From: Pyrenochaeta sp. MPI-SDFR-AT-0127
Taxonomy: Eukaryota; Ascomycota; Dothideomycetes; Pleosporales; Cucurbitariaceae
Length of the DNA stretch: 64,000 bases
Direction of reading: 5' to 3'
Assembly (NCBI GenBank): GCA_020747015.1
Contig: JAGTJM010000017.1
Location: 186,001 to 250,000, forward strand
Positions 1-12,519 of this stretch are shown here, piece after piece. The number at the start of each line of letters is the position of its first letter. The stretch's first letter is position 1. The notes below the pieces were generated by a model, which was given only the letters and a program-made list of their open reading frames with translations, did no database searches and had not been told where the DNA came from. The position numbers were made by a program, and so were the translations under genes.

Positions 1-273
1 ATATTTTTGAAGCCAGTATCCCCACATTCTCTGCCCCTATTGAGTGCATAGCCGATCTCAATATCCACACGTTGAGGCGTCAGTTTGCCGGTTTGCATTA
101 CGCACCCCGCCGCTTTTGATCTTCGTCGATACTGTATCTCAACCGCTTTCGGTTCACGGTATGCACGATTAGGTTTGTGTGAGCGAGATGCGGAAATCTT
201 CAGATCGCGCACGATAATTGCCAAGACAGTCAAGGCAGCCTCACCGGAAGCCGCCGTGTTCACAGCGAGCACA

Positions 274-1395
274 ATGAGCCTTACTGTTAGCAGACAGTCA
301 TTTGAAGTCGGTTCAACTACCTAAGCTTTGTGGCTTGACGACTGACATGTAACCAGGTCACATTGTGGACATTCTGCGGCTTGTCAACAATCTTCCTCGC
401 ATCGCGTTTTGCGGTGCGCATATGGAAGAAAGGAAGACTCAGGAAGAGTGATTACTTTCTCATCATAGGTTTACCTTCTCTTTTCGCAGGTGCTGCACTT
501 CTTCAGACCACTCTTGATGTGCTTTACGCACATTGGCCCGCGAGCGTTTGGGTGCATTCGCCACCCGTTCAGCAGGATGGAATAATCGCTGCTCCACGCC
601 TCACTTCTGCCATTGAGCTACTTTGGGTTGCAATCTATTGCGTGAAGGCCTCCTTCTTCGCTCAGTTCAAATTCCACAAGCCACCATATTCCTACGTCTC
701 GCCTTCCCTTACTCGCTACTATTGGACAGCGATCAGCATATGTGGCCTTGCCTTCGTATTCACATTGATAACACCAGCCGTGTTATGCCCTAATGCTGGT
801 TAGTTCTTATCGTGGGGATTTTCCAATACTTTGGAAGCTAATATGAGCAGCGAAATGCCGCTACTTTTCAACGCACAACACCGTCGCTTTGGAAATTGTT
901 CTCACAGTGCTTGACATTGTCACTGATCTGCTGGGTACGTAGCATTGCGGCTGGTGTGACACTGAAGGCTAAGAGACATCTAAAGTGTTGCTAATTCCCA
1001 TTTGGCTCATCCGGATGGCGAACTTCACGCTGACACGAGCCGCCATCAACGCGTCTTTCAAGAGCCTTTCCATCTTTACAGTAGGGATCGCGGCGGCCCG
1101 ACTAGTATTTCAATATAGGGCCGACCACAATCACATCAACTACCTCATATTAACTTTCTGGCTCTCTATCGAGGCAGCTGTCGCGGTGATCATGGCTTCG
1201 ATATCAAGCTATCGCGTTGTGGTTCTAGATTACCTCACTGACTACAAGGCACGACAGGATCTTAACCCCACGCATAGAACATGTGGCCAAATATTGCGCA
1301 CGTGGAAAGTCAGTTGCCAGAATGTAGTGGCGAAGATCACGGCTCCACTTTCACGAGCACGACTTGAATCACCGTCCGAGCTGTCACTTCAGTAA
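274..1395 (+). CDS. Fungal rhodopsin-like (PTH11-type) integral membrane protein, 322 aa
   Basis: The proposed exons are 274-306, 357-798, 851-934 and 986-1395, giving 322 aa in a closed frame. Introns 2 and 3 (799-850, 935-985) have good GT/AG and branch signals, and joining them restores the family motif TVALEIVLTVLDIVTDLL. The first intron (307-356, donor gtcggt) is weaker and decides the start, so the N-terminus is the least certain part. The protein has about seven hydrophobic segments and a cytoplasmic tail near residues 270-322. This matches the fungal rhodopsin-domain family of plasma-membrane proteins. Members are thought to be receptor-like, but no retinal-binding role can be claimed and no ligand is known. 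Confidence 0.62.
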
Positions 1396-2775
1396 TCTGC
1401 ACAATTGTCGAACTCTTCATCACGATCTCTGCAATCTTAGTGGACCAGTCTTCTGTTTTTTCCTTCTTGGCATCGGGAAAGCTAAGCTTTTCTCGTATAT
1501 TCAAAGTCATCCAAATAGTAGCGAACCAACGGATGCTTGCATATTTCCAGACCTGAAATGTGCAATCGAAACATGCAGATCCTTGCGCAGGCGACGCAAT
1601 GTATGCACATGATCACGATGCGGCGAAGTACACCCGTGTTATACTCTAAAGTTCAGTACATAAATGGTCGATTTATATCGAGAGGCGGTCTCTAAAGCGC
1701 ACATCCGTAGACTGCTCACGACTGTCCTAGGGAGCTGCCACTGATTGCTGTCTGACTCAAGGCAATGAGACGAGCCCCTGTGTTCCACGGTTCCAGCCAC
1801 AAATTTTCTTATTGTGGCCGGGATATGGGAGAAGGGCTACCCTGTCAAGCAGTCTTATTCCCACCCACCTGGAACCAAATTCAGGTCTGATCTCGAAAGC
1901 GTTCTTGACCTGGAACACGGCACGAGAGTGACGTGCGGCTGTCAAAGCTTAATGGACGAGATATCACTCACAACTTCGAGTTGATGTCGTTCACCGAGCA
2001 TCAAGAGATCTGCGAGTGAATAAGGCCGATGTTAACGTTAGCCCATAACAAGTGTGCTCGCTGATTGATTGCAATTCAGACACAGAAGCTGGAAAGTGAG
2101 AGTTCCTTAGCAACCACGAGGATGTCTTGGAATCAGCCGATGCAACATCGTCATGCGGTCGCTCACCATGCGATCGTCCGACTTTTCTTTTGGGAGAAGT
2201 AACCCTTCAGCCTTGCTGGATCGTCCTCAAGCCAATGTTCTGCGAACTCTGACACTAAATGCGCCACCACGACATGACATCGCTCTGTCCAATCTTGTGA
2301 TTTTGCTAGGTATGGTCGCCGGTCATGAAAATGAAGATCGACAGTTTATGCGGGACGTCTACGCCGAATGCCGAAGTCGATGTTCACACCCGTCAGATCA
2401 GCCATACGGCAACTAGCCGCTTTGAGATTAGGGGGATGTATCTCCCGCCTTTTGTGCACACCTAGCATCGTGTTCAGGTACCAAATAACGCCGGCACGTT
2501 GGGGAGCATTTGTCTCCCGTCAACTTTAATCCCATCACAGGTCAATCACTGGACAGGACGCCAGTCCCGCACCAGCTTGGAGGAGATCTGCGCTGCCGAG
2601 TTCGGTCAAGCTCTTGGAAATATCAAGTCGTGGGAATATGCTCTTCAGACTCCCTTCCTAGAGGATACTCTCATATAAGACCTGCTGGCGTGGGCATGTA
2701 TTACACGTCAAGCCCTGCTAGCGAACATCCTTCTTCACAGCTTTCTTTAACCCTTTCACTCTTTGACAATTCACG
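1396..2775. other. Intergenic stretch without a convincing gene
   Basis: Several short open frames of 60-100 codons occur on both strands, but none has a recognisable motif, signal peptide or good splice partner. The last 300 bases are presumably the promoter and 5' leader of the downstream RGS gene, ending in a pyrimidine-rich stretch before its ATG. Confidence 0.4.
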
Positions 2776-4663
2776 ATGGGTTACGAGCTTCACATGGACA
2801 GAATAGGATGGACTTACATAGGTCTGTCTATTGTCTGGAACATCGCACTGGCGGCGGGCATGATCTTCCTCTGGGTTCATCGGCAGATGCCTTCTCTGCG
2901 GATGCGGAAGCTTCCACTCTTGTTCGCTGGAGTGGTCGCGCTACACATTTACGGGTTTCTTTGCATAATCGCATATCCAGTTGGCGCAGTATTCTCCTGC
3001 ACGCTGGAGTTTTGGGTAATGAGCATCTATCTTCCTCTCGGTATCGCCTTGTTCCATGCCGCCAATACCCAATTCTTGCACATTGCAAGCCGCCAGAAGC
3101 ATTTCGCTCGCATGAGTTCGCTGAAAGAGCATACTTCCATCAATGAAGAAAAGGCCCAAGAAGTTTCCAACAGCCGTTGGAGGCGCATCGTCGCTGGGGT
3201 GGAACGGGCTGATAACATTGGTCGGACCCTGATCTTCATCGGTATTGGAATGGCTGTCCAGGTGAGTTCAATTCTGTCAAATCAGTTTTCCATGACTAAT
3301 TACTTGCCTCAGTTTGCACTTACTCTCTTCGTCTTCTTCGCATCCGAGAAGTTTCATCCCGGTTACGGTCTCTTTGACTACACAATCAAAGGCACTGGCA
3401 TGGATGTGCGCGTGAACTGCAGCAAGGGCTGGGAGTGGTGGCTGTCGATCGTTTGGCAATTATTTTGGTCGTGGGTCTACGCACCATACGTTCTGTGGAA
3501 ATCTCGCGGCATTCGTGATGTTCATAATTGGCGCCTACAGACCATATGCTGCTGCCTTGCAGGGTAAGTCAATATCATAATGCCTTATTAGATGATTAGC
3601 TGATGTACCCAGGCTTCCAGCATCGCCTCTCTGGCTTGCAGGGCTCTACGCTCCCCAGTTTGCTCCATTGAACGCAGTGCTTCCACCCCCAACCTGGTTC
3701 TCCATCTGCATCTTCTTCTTGGAAGTTTTTGCCATTGGCTTCCCTATTGTTGACGTCCTTAAGGGCAATAGTCTCCGCCAAGAAACTCTAGCAGCTATTG
3801 CAAGTTGGGAGAAACGCCAGACAGTAAATGCCGTCGATGGCGAGGGGTCGCTTCAGAGTCCAAGTGCATACTCCGCCACAACAACTCTAAAGTCCGCCGG
3901 CGATGTTAGCTTCAGCAAGACGTCATTCGAATCACACAATTCCGACATGCTTACAATGACCGCGCTTGACAACGCTCTCAGAACAAACGCCATGCCTCTA
4001 CTAGAGTTTGCCGCTCTCAAGGACTTTTCTGGCGAGAATGTCAGCTTTCTTACTCATGTCGCCGATTGGCGCCGTTACTGGTTCTCACCAAAGTCTTCGA
4101 CAGCCGAACACCGCCGAAAGCAATTTATTGCTGCTGTCCGAATATACGCTCACTTTATTTCTCTCGAGTTTTCTGAATTCCCTATCAACATTTCATCAAA
4201 GGAAATGAAGCGCTTGCACCACGTCTTCGAAAGTGCTGCCTCTATTCTGTACCGAAGAAGTCGAGGCTCAGTCGCTTCATCAATCTCCGACAATGTAACT
4301 CCCTTTGACAGCGTGCTACCGGAAGATATGCCTGGACTTGCGAGTGACAGCCAAAGCGCGTGCAGTTCAACGGCTGAGTTAAGGTCGAGCGTCAACCATC
4401 TCGATGCGTTAGGTCGAGCCAACCTCAGAGCCGTATCACGCATGCAGGAGCTCTACGGTGATGAGACACTCGCGGAGATCGAGATCCCCGACGCGTTTTC
4501 TGAGCTGATGTTTGACTCAGCTGAGGCCGAGATCAAATACCTTGTTCTCACCAATACCTGGCCAAAGTTTGTGAATGTCGGAAGAGCCAACAGCCAAATC
4601 AGCCAGGATGTCGACGAGGAGAAAGGCAATGCCTGGGGGCGGAAATTATTGTGTTCTTTGTAA
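2776..4663 (+). CDS. Seven-transmembrane protein with C-terminal RGS domain (GprK/Rgs7-type), 595 aa
   Basis: The exons are 2776-3261, 3313-3563 and 3613-4663, with introns of 51 and 49 bp and canonical GTGAGT/GTAAGT donors. Residues 10-285 contain about seven hydrophobic helices, the last being the stretch around WFSICIFFLEVFAIGF. After a Ser/Thr-rich linker, residues about 365-500 form an RGS domain, starting near LLEFAALKDFSGENVSF and including WRRYWF and a helix ending in ILYRR. This receptor-plus-RGS layout is known in fungi (Aspergillus GprK, Magnaporthe Rgs7). Such proteins are thought to sense a signal at the membrane and speed GTP hydrolysis by a G-alpha subunit. The ligand cannot be inferred. 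The start was chosen as the first ATG before the first membrane helix. Confidence 0.85.
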
Positions 4664-5685
4664 TGATACCCTAAGGTGCTCGCTTGTTCCATCGCCGTGG
4701 TCATTCTTCAGAGTCTTCCTATGACTCCCACGGGCAGACTTTTGCTGGTACTTTTCATCTCGTTTATACTCATCGATAGCTATTTACGAAAACTAATTAT
4801 AATCAATAATTTGGGCTGTCTGAAATAATCCTCGACGAGGTACATTGCTTCTCGCAGGTATAGCAATGAGTGAATCTAAGGATATTGCGGAGGTAACGAG
4901 GTTGAAACGAAATAACCTTTGTCAGTACGGTCATTGGTCTAGTAGCTTTTGATAGGTTAATGTGACGTAGAGATATGGATTATTACAACAGCTTATGTAC
5001 TTGAGAAAAGCATGCAGCCATAATGCACGCGCTGTCTGAGTAAATGTGTGGGCACCTTGATGAGTGTTAATCACTTCTCAAGAGGACAAGCTCTAAAGCA
5101 CTCGCTAATTTGCAGCCGCAAGTAGTAAGTAAATATTGATGCAAGTTAGTCTTACTTCATTTTAGAGATTGAGAGCCAAAGAATTCGAGTAAACTTGGTG
5201 TATTTTAACAACTCATTTTCGCATGGTCAACGCGTACCTTGCGCCTGCATATGACGCAGAATTTGCAACAAAACGTCCAATTAGCAAAGTCATATTGAAA
5301 TCATATGAAGCATTAAGAAAAACGGATCATGAAAGTTCAATCATGCCAAAGCTGGTTGTGTTCTGCAGATTTTGGCTATTCACTGACAAAGTAGCCTTAG
5401 TGAGTACATTTGAATGTTTTAGGATATGCTGAAAAAGAGGAAAAAATTTTCTGATGCGTAAGTCAGTTTGGAGGCACTGGTGTGCGTGGAGTTTCGCACA
5501 CGATGATTTCTATTGAATAAAAAAGTGAAGGAATGATAATCTAAGACTAAAATCTGATCAAAAATTGCGCAACTTAGGACCCGGAATCAAAAACTACTGC
5601 GCTTGTGTTCTCTGGCATGGTATTTAAATGGAACATAATAATCCCAAATTTTGAGGTCTAACATCAAACCAAGCCAACGCCACAA
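4664..5685. other. AT-rich convergent intergenic region
   Basis: This lies between the 3' ends of the RGS gene (plus) and the metalloprotease gene (minus). It is visibly richer in A and T than the flanking exons. One 69-codon open frame at 5223-5432 has low-complexity AT-driven composition and no recognisable features, so I do not call it a gene. Confidence 0.4.
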
Positions 5686-6725
5686 TCAAGAACAAAGGGG
5701 CACTGGTCCATTGCAAGTACAACCTTGAGGACAAGTACTGCTATCAAACCGGGTAAGTGGGATATTGTCGATCTCGCATAGCGTCTGAAAGAAATATTCT
5801 GCACCTCATCAGCAATCATGGACATCGCCTTCAAGACTAATCGACTTACCCGTTGCAGCAGCAGCATGATTTTCAGCATTCCTCCAAGTGTCGATTCCAC
5901 CTTGTGGGTTGCCCACTAAGTCTCTTGCCAGACGCTGGGTAGTTCGTTGCCTCCAGTCATCAGTTCCATGGGAAGCCACTCCACCGCTCCTCGGAGAGGT
6001 GTACAGGGGCATCGTAGCAAGGATTCCAAAACCGTCGAAGTGTGTCAGCTCATGGAGCAGTGTATGACCGCCTGTTTCAAAGTCTGCAAAGACCTTGTTC
6101 CGAGCGTTATCGCATATACCGTCTTCTTGGAGTGTACGCCTGGTATCACGAGCTGTGTGAAAAGAGGGGCAGATGAACATGGTTGGGTTCTCAACGTTTG
6201 GCTCCCATTCCGTGATTGCTCGACTATTTGATTATGAGATGAAATCCCGCGCGTTTAGATAAAGATTTTGCTTACGACTCCGGTCCACAAGCAGTGCCTG
6301 CCGCTTGTGGAACGCATTCAATCTTCCATTCAAAGGGACGGTTTCCATTCGGAGGTGTAATGGAGTAAATGGCAGCCGTCATCGCGGCTTCGAACATTTT
6401 GTGGTCTGGTGGAGTACGCTGATCGGTTCGGAAGTAGTGAGTGTAACTGTAAAAATCAGCAGACTGGCAATTGAAACTGCTTCAAAACTCACGCGTTGAT
6501 GTTTGCCCGGTCGTTGTTCAAAGCAAGCGACAGTGCTGATGCGGCTAAGGTGACTGTGTTACCCAGTGCAATTCCGATACGACTGATATCATCATCTGAA
6601 CATTCAAAGTAGCCCAGATCATTTCCAAAAGGCAGGTCACCCTCCCAAGCTTGAACTGAAGGTAGTTTGATAGCGGAAAGGAGGAGTAATGATGAAGATA
6701 GGATGGAGCTGAAAATGGGGGCCAT
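5686..6725 (-). CDS. Secreted M35-like zinc metalloprotease, 296 aa
   Basis: The exons on the minus strand are 6725-6493, 6446-6276, 6223-5850 and 5798-5686, with introns of 46, 52 and 51 bp. The frame closes at 296 aa. The start at 6725 was chosen because it puts a signal peptide (MAPIFSSILSSSLLLLSAIK...) at the N-terminus; an upstream in-frame ATG near 6818 would bury it. Residues 192-196 are HELTH, the HExxH zinc-binding and catalytic motif, followed by HGTDDW about 30 residues later, as in the aspzincin group, and a NAENH segment. Cysteines at the C-terminus (CPQGCTC) suggest disulphides. The likely role is an extracellular neutral protease for nutrition or host interaction, by analogy. 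Subfamily assignment within M35 is tentative because the usual GTxxY tyrosine is tryptophan here. Confidence 0.78.
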
Positions 6726-7845
6726 TTTGTATGGCTGAGGTGTTGAAAAGTCAAGAGGCTTGGGAAATGTATTGAGTGGGTAGATAGTGTGATTTGTCGT
6801 GGGAATTGTTGAGTTCAAGTTGCTTGCTGTTCATAATACACTGTAGGGAAGATTTGCGATTGTTTTATACTTCAAAACCCTGCTCTTTGAACAGTGCTGC
6901 CTCCGTCAGAGCCAAGCCAAAGATGTTCTATAATTACATTGCGAAGGTTATTTCGTGGTACATGTAGAGGCCGAAGAGGAGATTGTGTTGTGCGGTTGTA
7001 ACGGCACCATAATGAGAGTAGTGGTCAGCTTACAGAGGGACCCAGGGCGTAACACTCGCCCCAAGATACCTTTTTCCGTCGAAGAAATATGGAGTTTCTC
7101 ATTTCATCAGTCCATCTAGCATCATTTTGACGCTGAGGGATTGAAGTGGGCAGTTTTTTAATTAACCATTTTCTAGTTCTGGTTACAGATTTGTGGAAGG
7201 AGGATGCTGACGCCTGATGAACTGTTGGACTCATGTCTCTTGAAACAAAGAGTTTTATGAACCTAATTGTGGCACAGATTCGTCTAAGATATGCTAATTT
7301 CATCTCACCATAATATATTCATCTACAGCTTTGGGTGCGGAATAATCGTTCAACCAAGATACTCAATTAGCTAGAAGATCGATGCCACCCATATCGATGC
7401 TAGAGCGCTGTGCAAGCTCAAACCACATGTTGAGGGCTTAGACTTATTGTGCCAACTGTGAGCCAATAGGAGTGAGAAACCTAATGTGCACTAGCACACT
7501 CAAGCTCGAACGGCAGAGTATAGCCTCATTCTAAGCAAAGGATCAGCGGTATAATAATGAAACAAAGGATTTCTAGTACGACACACGTCTATTTAGAAGA
7601 CAGCTATATCTCAGGTCAGCAGCAGTATGCTGATAGGCTGTGCTGGGTGTATTTTGGAGCATAGAGTGTGACGTAATGAGCCTGAAGGATGAATACCTGG
7701 CTTATGACGTAGCTGGGCTGAGTTCGTGAGCTTCTATCGCAATAGGCACGCTCCTAGGCTGCTACCACCTCAAATTCAACCATAATCATCCACTCTGAAT
7801 CATCACTGGCTAGCAAACTTTGTTCAAGATCTACTTGCACGTATT
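6726..7845. other. Divergent intergenic region with no gene recognised
   Basis: This separates the metalloprotease (minus) from the gene starting at 7846 (plus), so it should hold both promoters. A 92-codon open frame on the minus strand (7025-7303) has no recognisable motif and no splice partner. No repeat or RNA gene was seen. Confidence 0.4.
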
Positions 7846-8693
7846 ATGGCATCTAACCTGCGGGACCTCAGGTTCGACATTACCATGATGATAGTGCGGT
7901 AAATTCAGCTAATGGTGCAAGGGAATATACTCTTCCAGATTCCGGTCCTCAGTCAACTATTTCCGTTAGTCTGTCAAGTTCGTCGCAATCATCGTCTATA
8001 CCACTCCGGCCAACATCGACAGGTGGCATCCTGATCAATCTTTCCATTTGCCAGATCCAGTCCTCGAAGCCTGAAAATGCTATAACTATCGGCGCAATAC
8101 GGAATGTTTTGGACTTATCCACCATTCTGGATGTTGGTGTTCTAGCCTTGACAAATGTCGAAAGCCAGGAGAGTATGACTCTATACAGTGCTGCTTACTC
8201 GCCCTCTGTCCGACCTAATATCAAGTTCTCATGGGGCCGCGACATTCGCGAGTCAGTGGACTTTGTCTCCATTCCTTCCTTGGAAAGTGGGGAGTCGGTA
8301 ACACTTGCTTTCGAATTGAGTATTCAAACGTTGCGAGACTTGTGGGCACGACGATCGCTAAAGAAATCATCTGCGCCGGAATTTCCATTCACATCACCTG
8401 GGAAGTGGAGACTTCATTTTGTGTCAAAGGAAAGCATAGGATTCCATCACAATGGTATAGTGCTTTGGACATGGGGGGCCCTAGAAGGTGAACTGCAGGG
8501 CAAGAAGTTTGAGTATCCTACAGAAACAAGGTATCCATTCGAGGCAGAGGCAGAGGAGAGAATGAAAGAGGAGAGAAGAGAAGGCAAATATGTGCAACTA
8601 CATCCAAATGATTGTGCAGAAGTGGAGTGCTTCGTTGCAGTCGAGACGGATACAGAAGGAGTCATTATCGAGTTTGTGAACGGTGATCAGTAA
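7846..8693 (+). CDS. Unrecognised protein, about 258 aa
   Basis: The main exon (7970-8693) is open well upstream of any ATG, so a 5' exon is needed. The best partner starts at 7846 (MASNLRDLRFDITM...) and is joined by a 71-bp intron (7899-7969, gtaaat...gttag). This gives 258 aa in frame. The protein has no signal peptide or membrane helix. It alternates hydrophobic strands with polar loops, for example ILINLSICQI and VTLAFELSI. A Lys/Glu-rich segment near residue 215 follows an aromatic patch (GIVLWTWGAL). The composition suggests a soluble beta-rich domain. I do not recognise the family. The first exon and its intron are inferences; the second exon is more secure. Confidence 0.5.
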
Positions 8694-10002
8694 ATGAGGA
8701 TCAAGTGACAGGGGCAAAGCGACAATATAGCTTTTAATAATCTACAAGTTTGCGTGGTGTACCTGCTACTATCATATGCCCACAGATATGAGCACAGACC
8801 TAGACGCCAAAGCCTATGCGCTGATCGACACATCGAAGCCTTTTGCCTCTCGGGCGACGTAACCGGTTTGAAGGTTCTTACTAATCACTAAGAATGCTCA
8901 GACACCTTCGGTACTGGCTCTGCCAGAATCCCGAAAGTGGGGCGTGGATGCTTGGAGAAGCCATACTTCACTAATAGGGCAATGGATAATAGGAGAACCA
9001 TCTTGGACAACCTCGGCTATAATGGCCTCGAACTAAGAAGTGTGCTTTGTGTGGTGTGGTGGACGATGACTTCCAGTTTCGGCTTGGTGCAGCTTGCATC
9101 ATTTATCCGACGAGGATTTCCTTGTTCGGTTAGCTCGGTCTCGCCTGGTTTTAAGCAAAATAACCTCCGTGTCACGAGCCGCCCACCTCGTGATTAGCCT
9201 GCAACGCCGCAACTTCAGACGCTCAGGTTCCGCTTATGCTTAGAAACTTTTATAATTAAACAATGCGCAATTGCTCTGTACACCTAGCAAGGCTCACCAC
9301 AAAACAATATCATGATAAATAGCTATTGTTGGTGGCTCTCTGGCCTCAGAAAGTTGACGGCGTACATGGCTGTTCGTGTGCCTCGGGTGGTGGCGTTCCT
9401 CAGGTGGCGGGGGACGTTATGCGCCAGCGTAGGCTTCTATCTGTAATGCCTTGATAAGCTGCCATATCACCAATCTTTTCCACACCAGACTACAATGGCT
9501 TATTACACTTTCAATGTAAGCACGACACATTCGCGCCAGAACGAAGCATGGCCTGGGTCTGCTACCAAGATAGACCTTTTCCCGAGCTTCGCATCATGCA
9601 ACCCTCTACTTCGAACTCCTCTGTAGTGTCGTCCAGAACGCCTTCGCCCGTTGATCTTGGCCTGTTCACAGCAGCAGTATCGCAACCGGGAATCCGGGGT
9701 CAAGGTCCGGTTCAATACTTCTAGAAGCGTTGGTGGCTGAGCCGCACACAGTATCCACCCAATCAAAGGAGTCGCCCTGGATCTGATCTGGCAAAACATT
9801 AGCCTAATTGCGATATTAACCACCCCGTCCTTTGGGATCTCCTGCTGTGCGGCCCGCATAATTATATGGACTCGCATGGATATACGGCTAGCATATAAGG
9901 ACTCAGCGTTCTCCCTGTGCTCCAATTCTTCCCCAGTATCCACTCCACCTCCGCCTTGTATTTGTCGTTGGCCGCTGGAACAATCGGTCAATACTACTCG
10001 CA
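8694..10002. other. Intergenic region upstream of the sugar transporter
   Basis: The region holds the promoter of the transporter starting at 10003. A long open frame on the minus strand (9503-10003, 166 codons) has Arg/Cys-rich chance-like composition, no motif and no signal peptide, and would run into the transporter's start. I do not call it a gene. A short open frame at 8937-9197 is equally unsupported. Confidence 0.4.
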
Positions 10003-11803
10003 ATGAGTCCCCATTTCAAGCGTCCCAACCAGGCCAGTGTGGTCGAGGCACAGGAAGCTGCGCCTGAGCTTCCACCGGTGTCATGGTCCAAGTCGCCCAA
10101 CATGCGCAAGCTCTACTTTTACTGCATCATTCTTTGCGTCTGCTCGGCCACCACCGGTTACGATGGGTGAGTTCTGGGTCCTGCAAACAGAAAAGATCCA
10201 GTGACTGACTTTGCGAAGATCTCTCATGAACACCTCTCAGATCCTTAAGTCCTGGCAGGTGACGATGGGTCACCCTTCGGAGGACACTTTGGGTCGTCTC
10301 AGCGCCATGTACTCGATTGGTTCCATCGTTTCTCTCCCCGTTGTACCTTGGCTCAGCGACAAGTATGGGCGCAAAACCCCCATCACTATTGGTTGCGTCG
10401 TCATGGTCATTGCCGCCGCCGTTCAGGCCGCCTCTATGAGCCGCCCGCAATATGAGGGCGCCCGTTTCTTCATGGGTTTCGGCAACTCAATGGCTCAACT
10501 CTCCTGCCCTATGCTTATCACCGAAATCGCGCATCCTCAGCATCGTGCCAGAATCACCACCATCTACAACTGTTTGTGGAATCTTGGTGCCCTGATCTGT
10601 GGTTGGCTAGCGTTTGGCACACAGCACATTAACAGCTCCTGGTCCTGGAGAATCCCAACCCTCATCCAAGGTATCTTCTCCATCATCCAGCTCACATTCA
10701 TCTGGTGGATTCCTGAGTAAGTTCTTCTCATATTGCCAAATGTCTCTCGCGATTGGCTAATTTTGACTTCTAGGTCGCCACGTTGGCTGCTGTCCAAGGA
10801 CAGGAACGACGAGGCGCTCCACATGCTCTCCCACTACCACGCCGATGGCAACGATAGCGACGCCACTGTCATGTTCGAGTATGCTGAAATGAAGGAGACT
10901 ATCCGCATGGAGTTCTTGCACCAGAAGACCTCCTCCTACTTGGACTTCATCAAGACCAAGGGCAACCGCAAGCGGCTAATGATCATCGTCTCACTCGGCC
11001 TCTTCTCCCAGTGGTCTGGCAATGCCCTCATCAGCTACTACGCTGCTATCATCTACAAAGGTGCGGGTATCACTAGCCAGACTGACCAGCTGGGTTTGGA
11101 CGCTGGAAACAAGGTCCTCTCTCTATTCGTCTCCATCTCATGCGCTTTGTTGGTCGACCGTGTTGGTAGACGCCCGCTTTTCCTCGCTGCGTAAGTGTGC
11201 ACATTCGCTTCATTCAACAAATTTACTCACTTCTAATAGCACCTCCGGTATGCTTCTCTTCTTGGTTTGCGCCACTATTACTGGTCAGCAATACGCCCTG
11301 AAAGATGTCATTGGCATAGGCTACGCCAATATTGTCTTTGTCTGGCTGCACGGTGTCGCCTACTCTCTGGCCTGGTCTGGTCTCCTGGTTGCCTACACCG
11401 TCGAGATTCTGCCCTACAAGCTCCGCGCCAAGGGTGTGTTCATCATGAATCTTTCCGTTCAAGTCGCCCTCACGATCAACAACTACGTAAACCCCATCCC
11501 CATCTCCGAGGGTGGCGGCTGGTACGGCGAGAACTGGAAGCTGTTTGCCTGCTATGCCGGCTGGGTTCTTCTCGAATTGGTCTGGGTTTGGTACTTCTAC
11601 GTCGAGACTCGGTATGTCGCTTTCCGTCCTCGCCAGTTTGAATCGAAGCTGACTTTCCCTCTAGTGGCCCCACTCTCGAAGAGATTGCCCGTATCTTTGA
11701 CGGCGAGGATGCAGAGGTTGCTGACATTGACATCGATGGCAAAGGCTTGGGCAACCGCAATGGCAGCATCAAGGAGGCTCATGTGCAAGTGGAGAAGGCA
11801 TAG
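10003..11803 (+). CDS. MFS sugar transporter (sugar porter family), 529 aa
   Basis: The five exons are 10003-10166, 10219-10716, 10774-11190, 11240-11611 and 11665-11803, with four introns of 49-57 bp. All are in phase, giving 529 aa. Sugar-porter signatures are present: GYDGSLMN after the first helix, DKYGRKTPI between helices 2 and 3, PESPRWLL split by intron 2, and VDRVGRRP in the second half. Twelve hydrophobic segments are apparent, with cytoplasmic N- and C-terminal tails. The extended lactose-permease-like branch of fungal hexose and disaccharide transporters fits best. The substrate cannot be read from the sequence. It should sit in the plasma membrane and import a sugar with protons. 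Confidence 0.93.
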
Positions 11804-11993
11804 GCGAGTCCGCCCTATTCGTCAGCCACGTCACTGTACGCCTTTGTACGTCATCGCCATATGCTTGTGTGGTGAGAGATCAACGTGTAGTGTGAACAGC
11901 TCACAAGCAAGACCTATCTTCCTGACTATATATTGCTATCAAGTCTCTTTTGGACCTTTGTGTTACAACACATGTATTATCTACAATTCCAAG

Positions 11994-12176
11994 ACTTTAG
12001 AAAAAAACTTCAGATACTTCACTCGACTCTGGATTGTACAGGAGGTTCTGCTGAATGCAAATATCGAAGTCCGGATCCGTGACAACGCCCAACTTGGTTT
12101 CTGCACCTTGGTTCAAGCGAGATACTTGGAAGTGCTGACCGCTCGCAACTGTGCCGTCGGACAACTTAATATTTGA
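11994..12176 (+). pseudogene. Decayed HET (heterokaryon incompatibility) domain fragment
   Basis: About 60 codons remain open just downstream of the transporter. The segment RYFTRLWIVQEVLLNANIEV matches the conserved R-x-W-x-x-Q-E core of fungal HET domains. No other HET motif or start codon is nearby, and the frame ends at a stop at 12176. This fits a relic of a larger HET gene. HET proteins trigger cell death when incompatible strains fuse. The match is to one motif only, so the call is moderate. Confidence 0.5.
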
Positions 12177-12519
12177 AGAAGCAACTGGTGCTCAACTTAC
12201 TCGACCAGTTGCGTAATTATTCTTTCTTGGCTCTGTTGGAAGCTGAATAGTTAGAGCTTCGTAACGAGTTCCGTATTAATTAAAATACATATAATGCTTC
12301 AGCCACATTTCTCGGGCTAGAATGAACATCAATGCCCAACAACATTGCCCGTACATACTTGAGCGCTCTGCATTCAAAAACAGATGATGGCTAAACGTGG
12401 ATAGACACTTCAAGAACTCGTTGCCCCATAAGCGAAAGACCTTGCGCCAGCACTGAGTAGCACTTGTACCGCTGATGTATGTCTATCTTGTGAAGCCCTG
12501 TGAAGCGCGCTGCCGCGAC

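Noticed and set aside
9503..10003. Long minus-strand open frame (166 codons) upstream of the sugar transporter
   Set aside because: Arg/Cys-rich chance-like composition, no motif or splice partner, and it overlaps the transporter's start and promoter.
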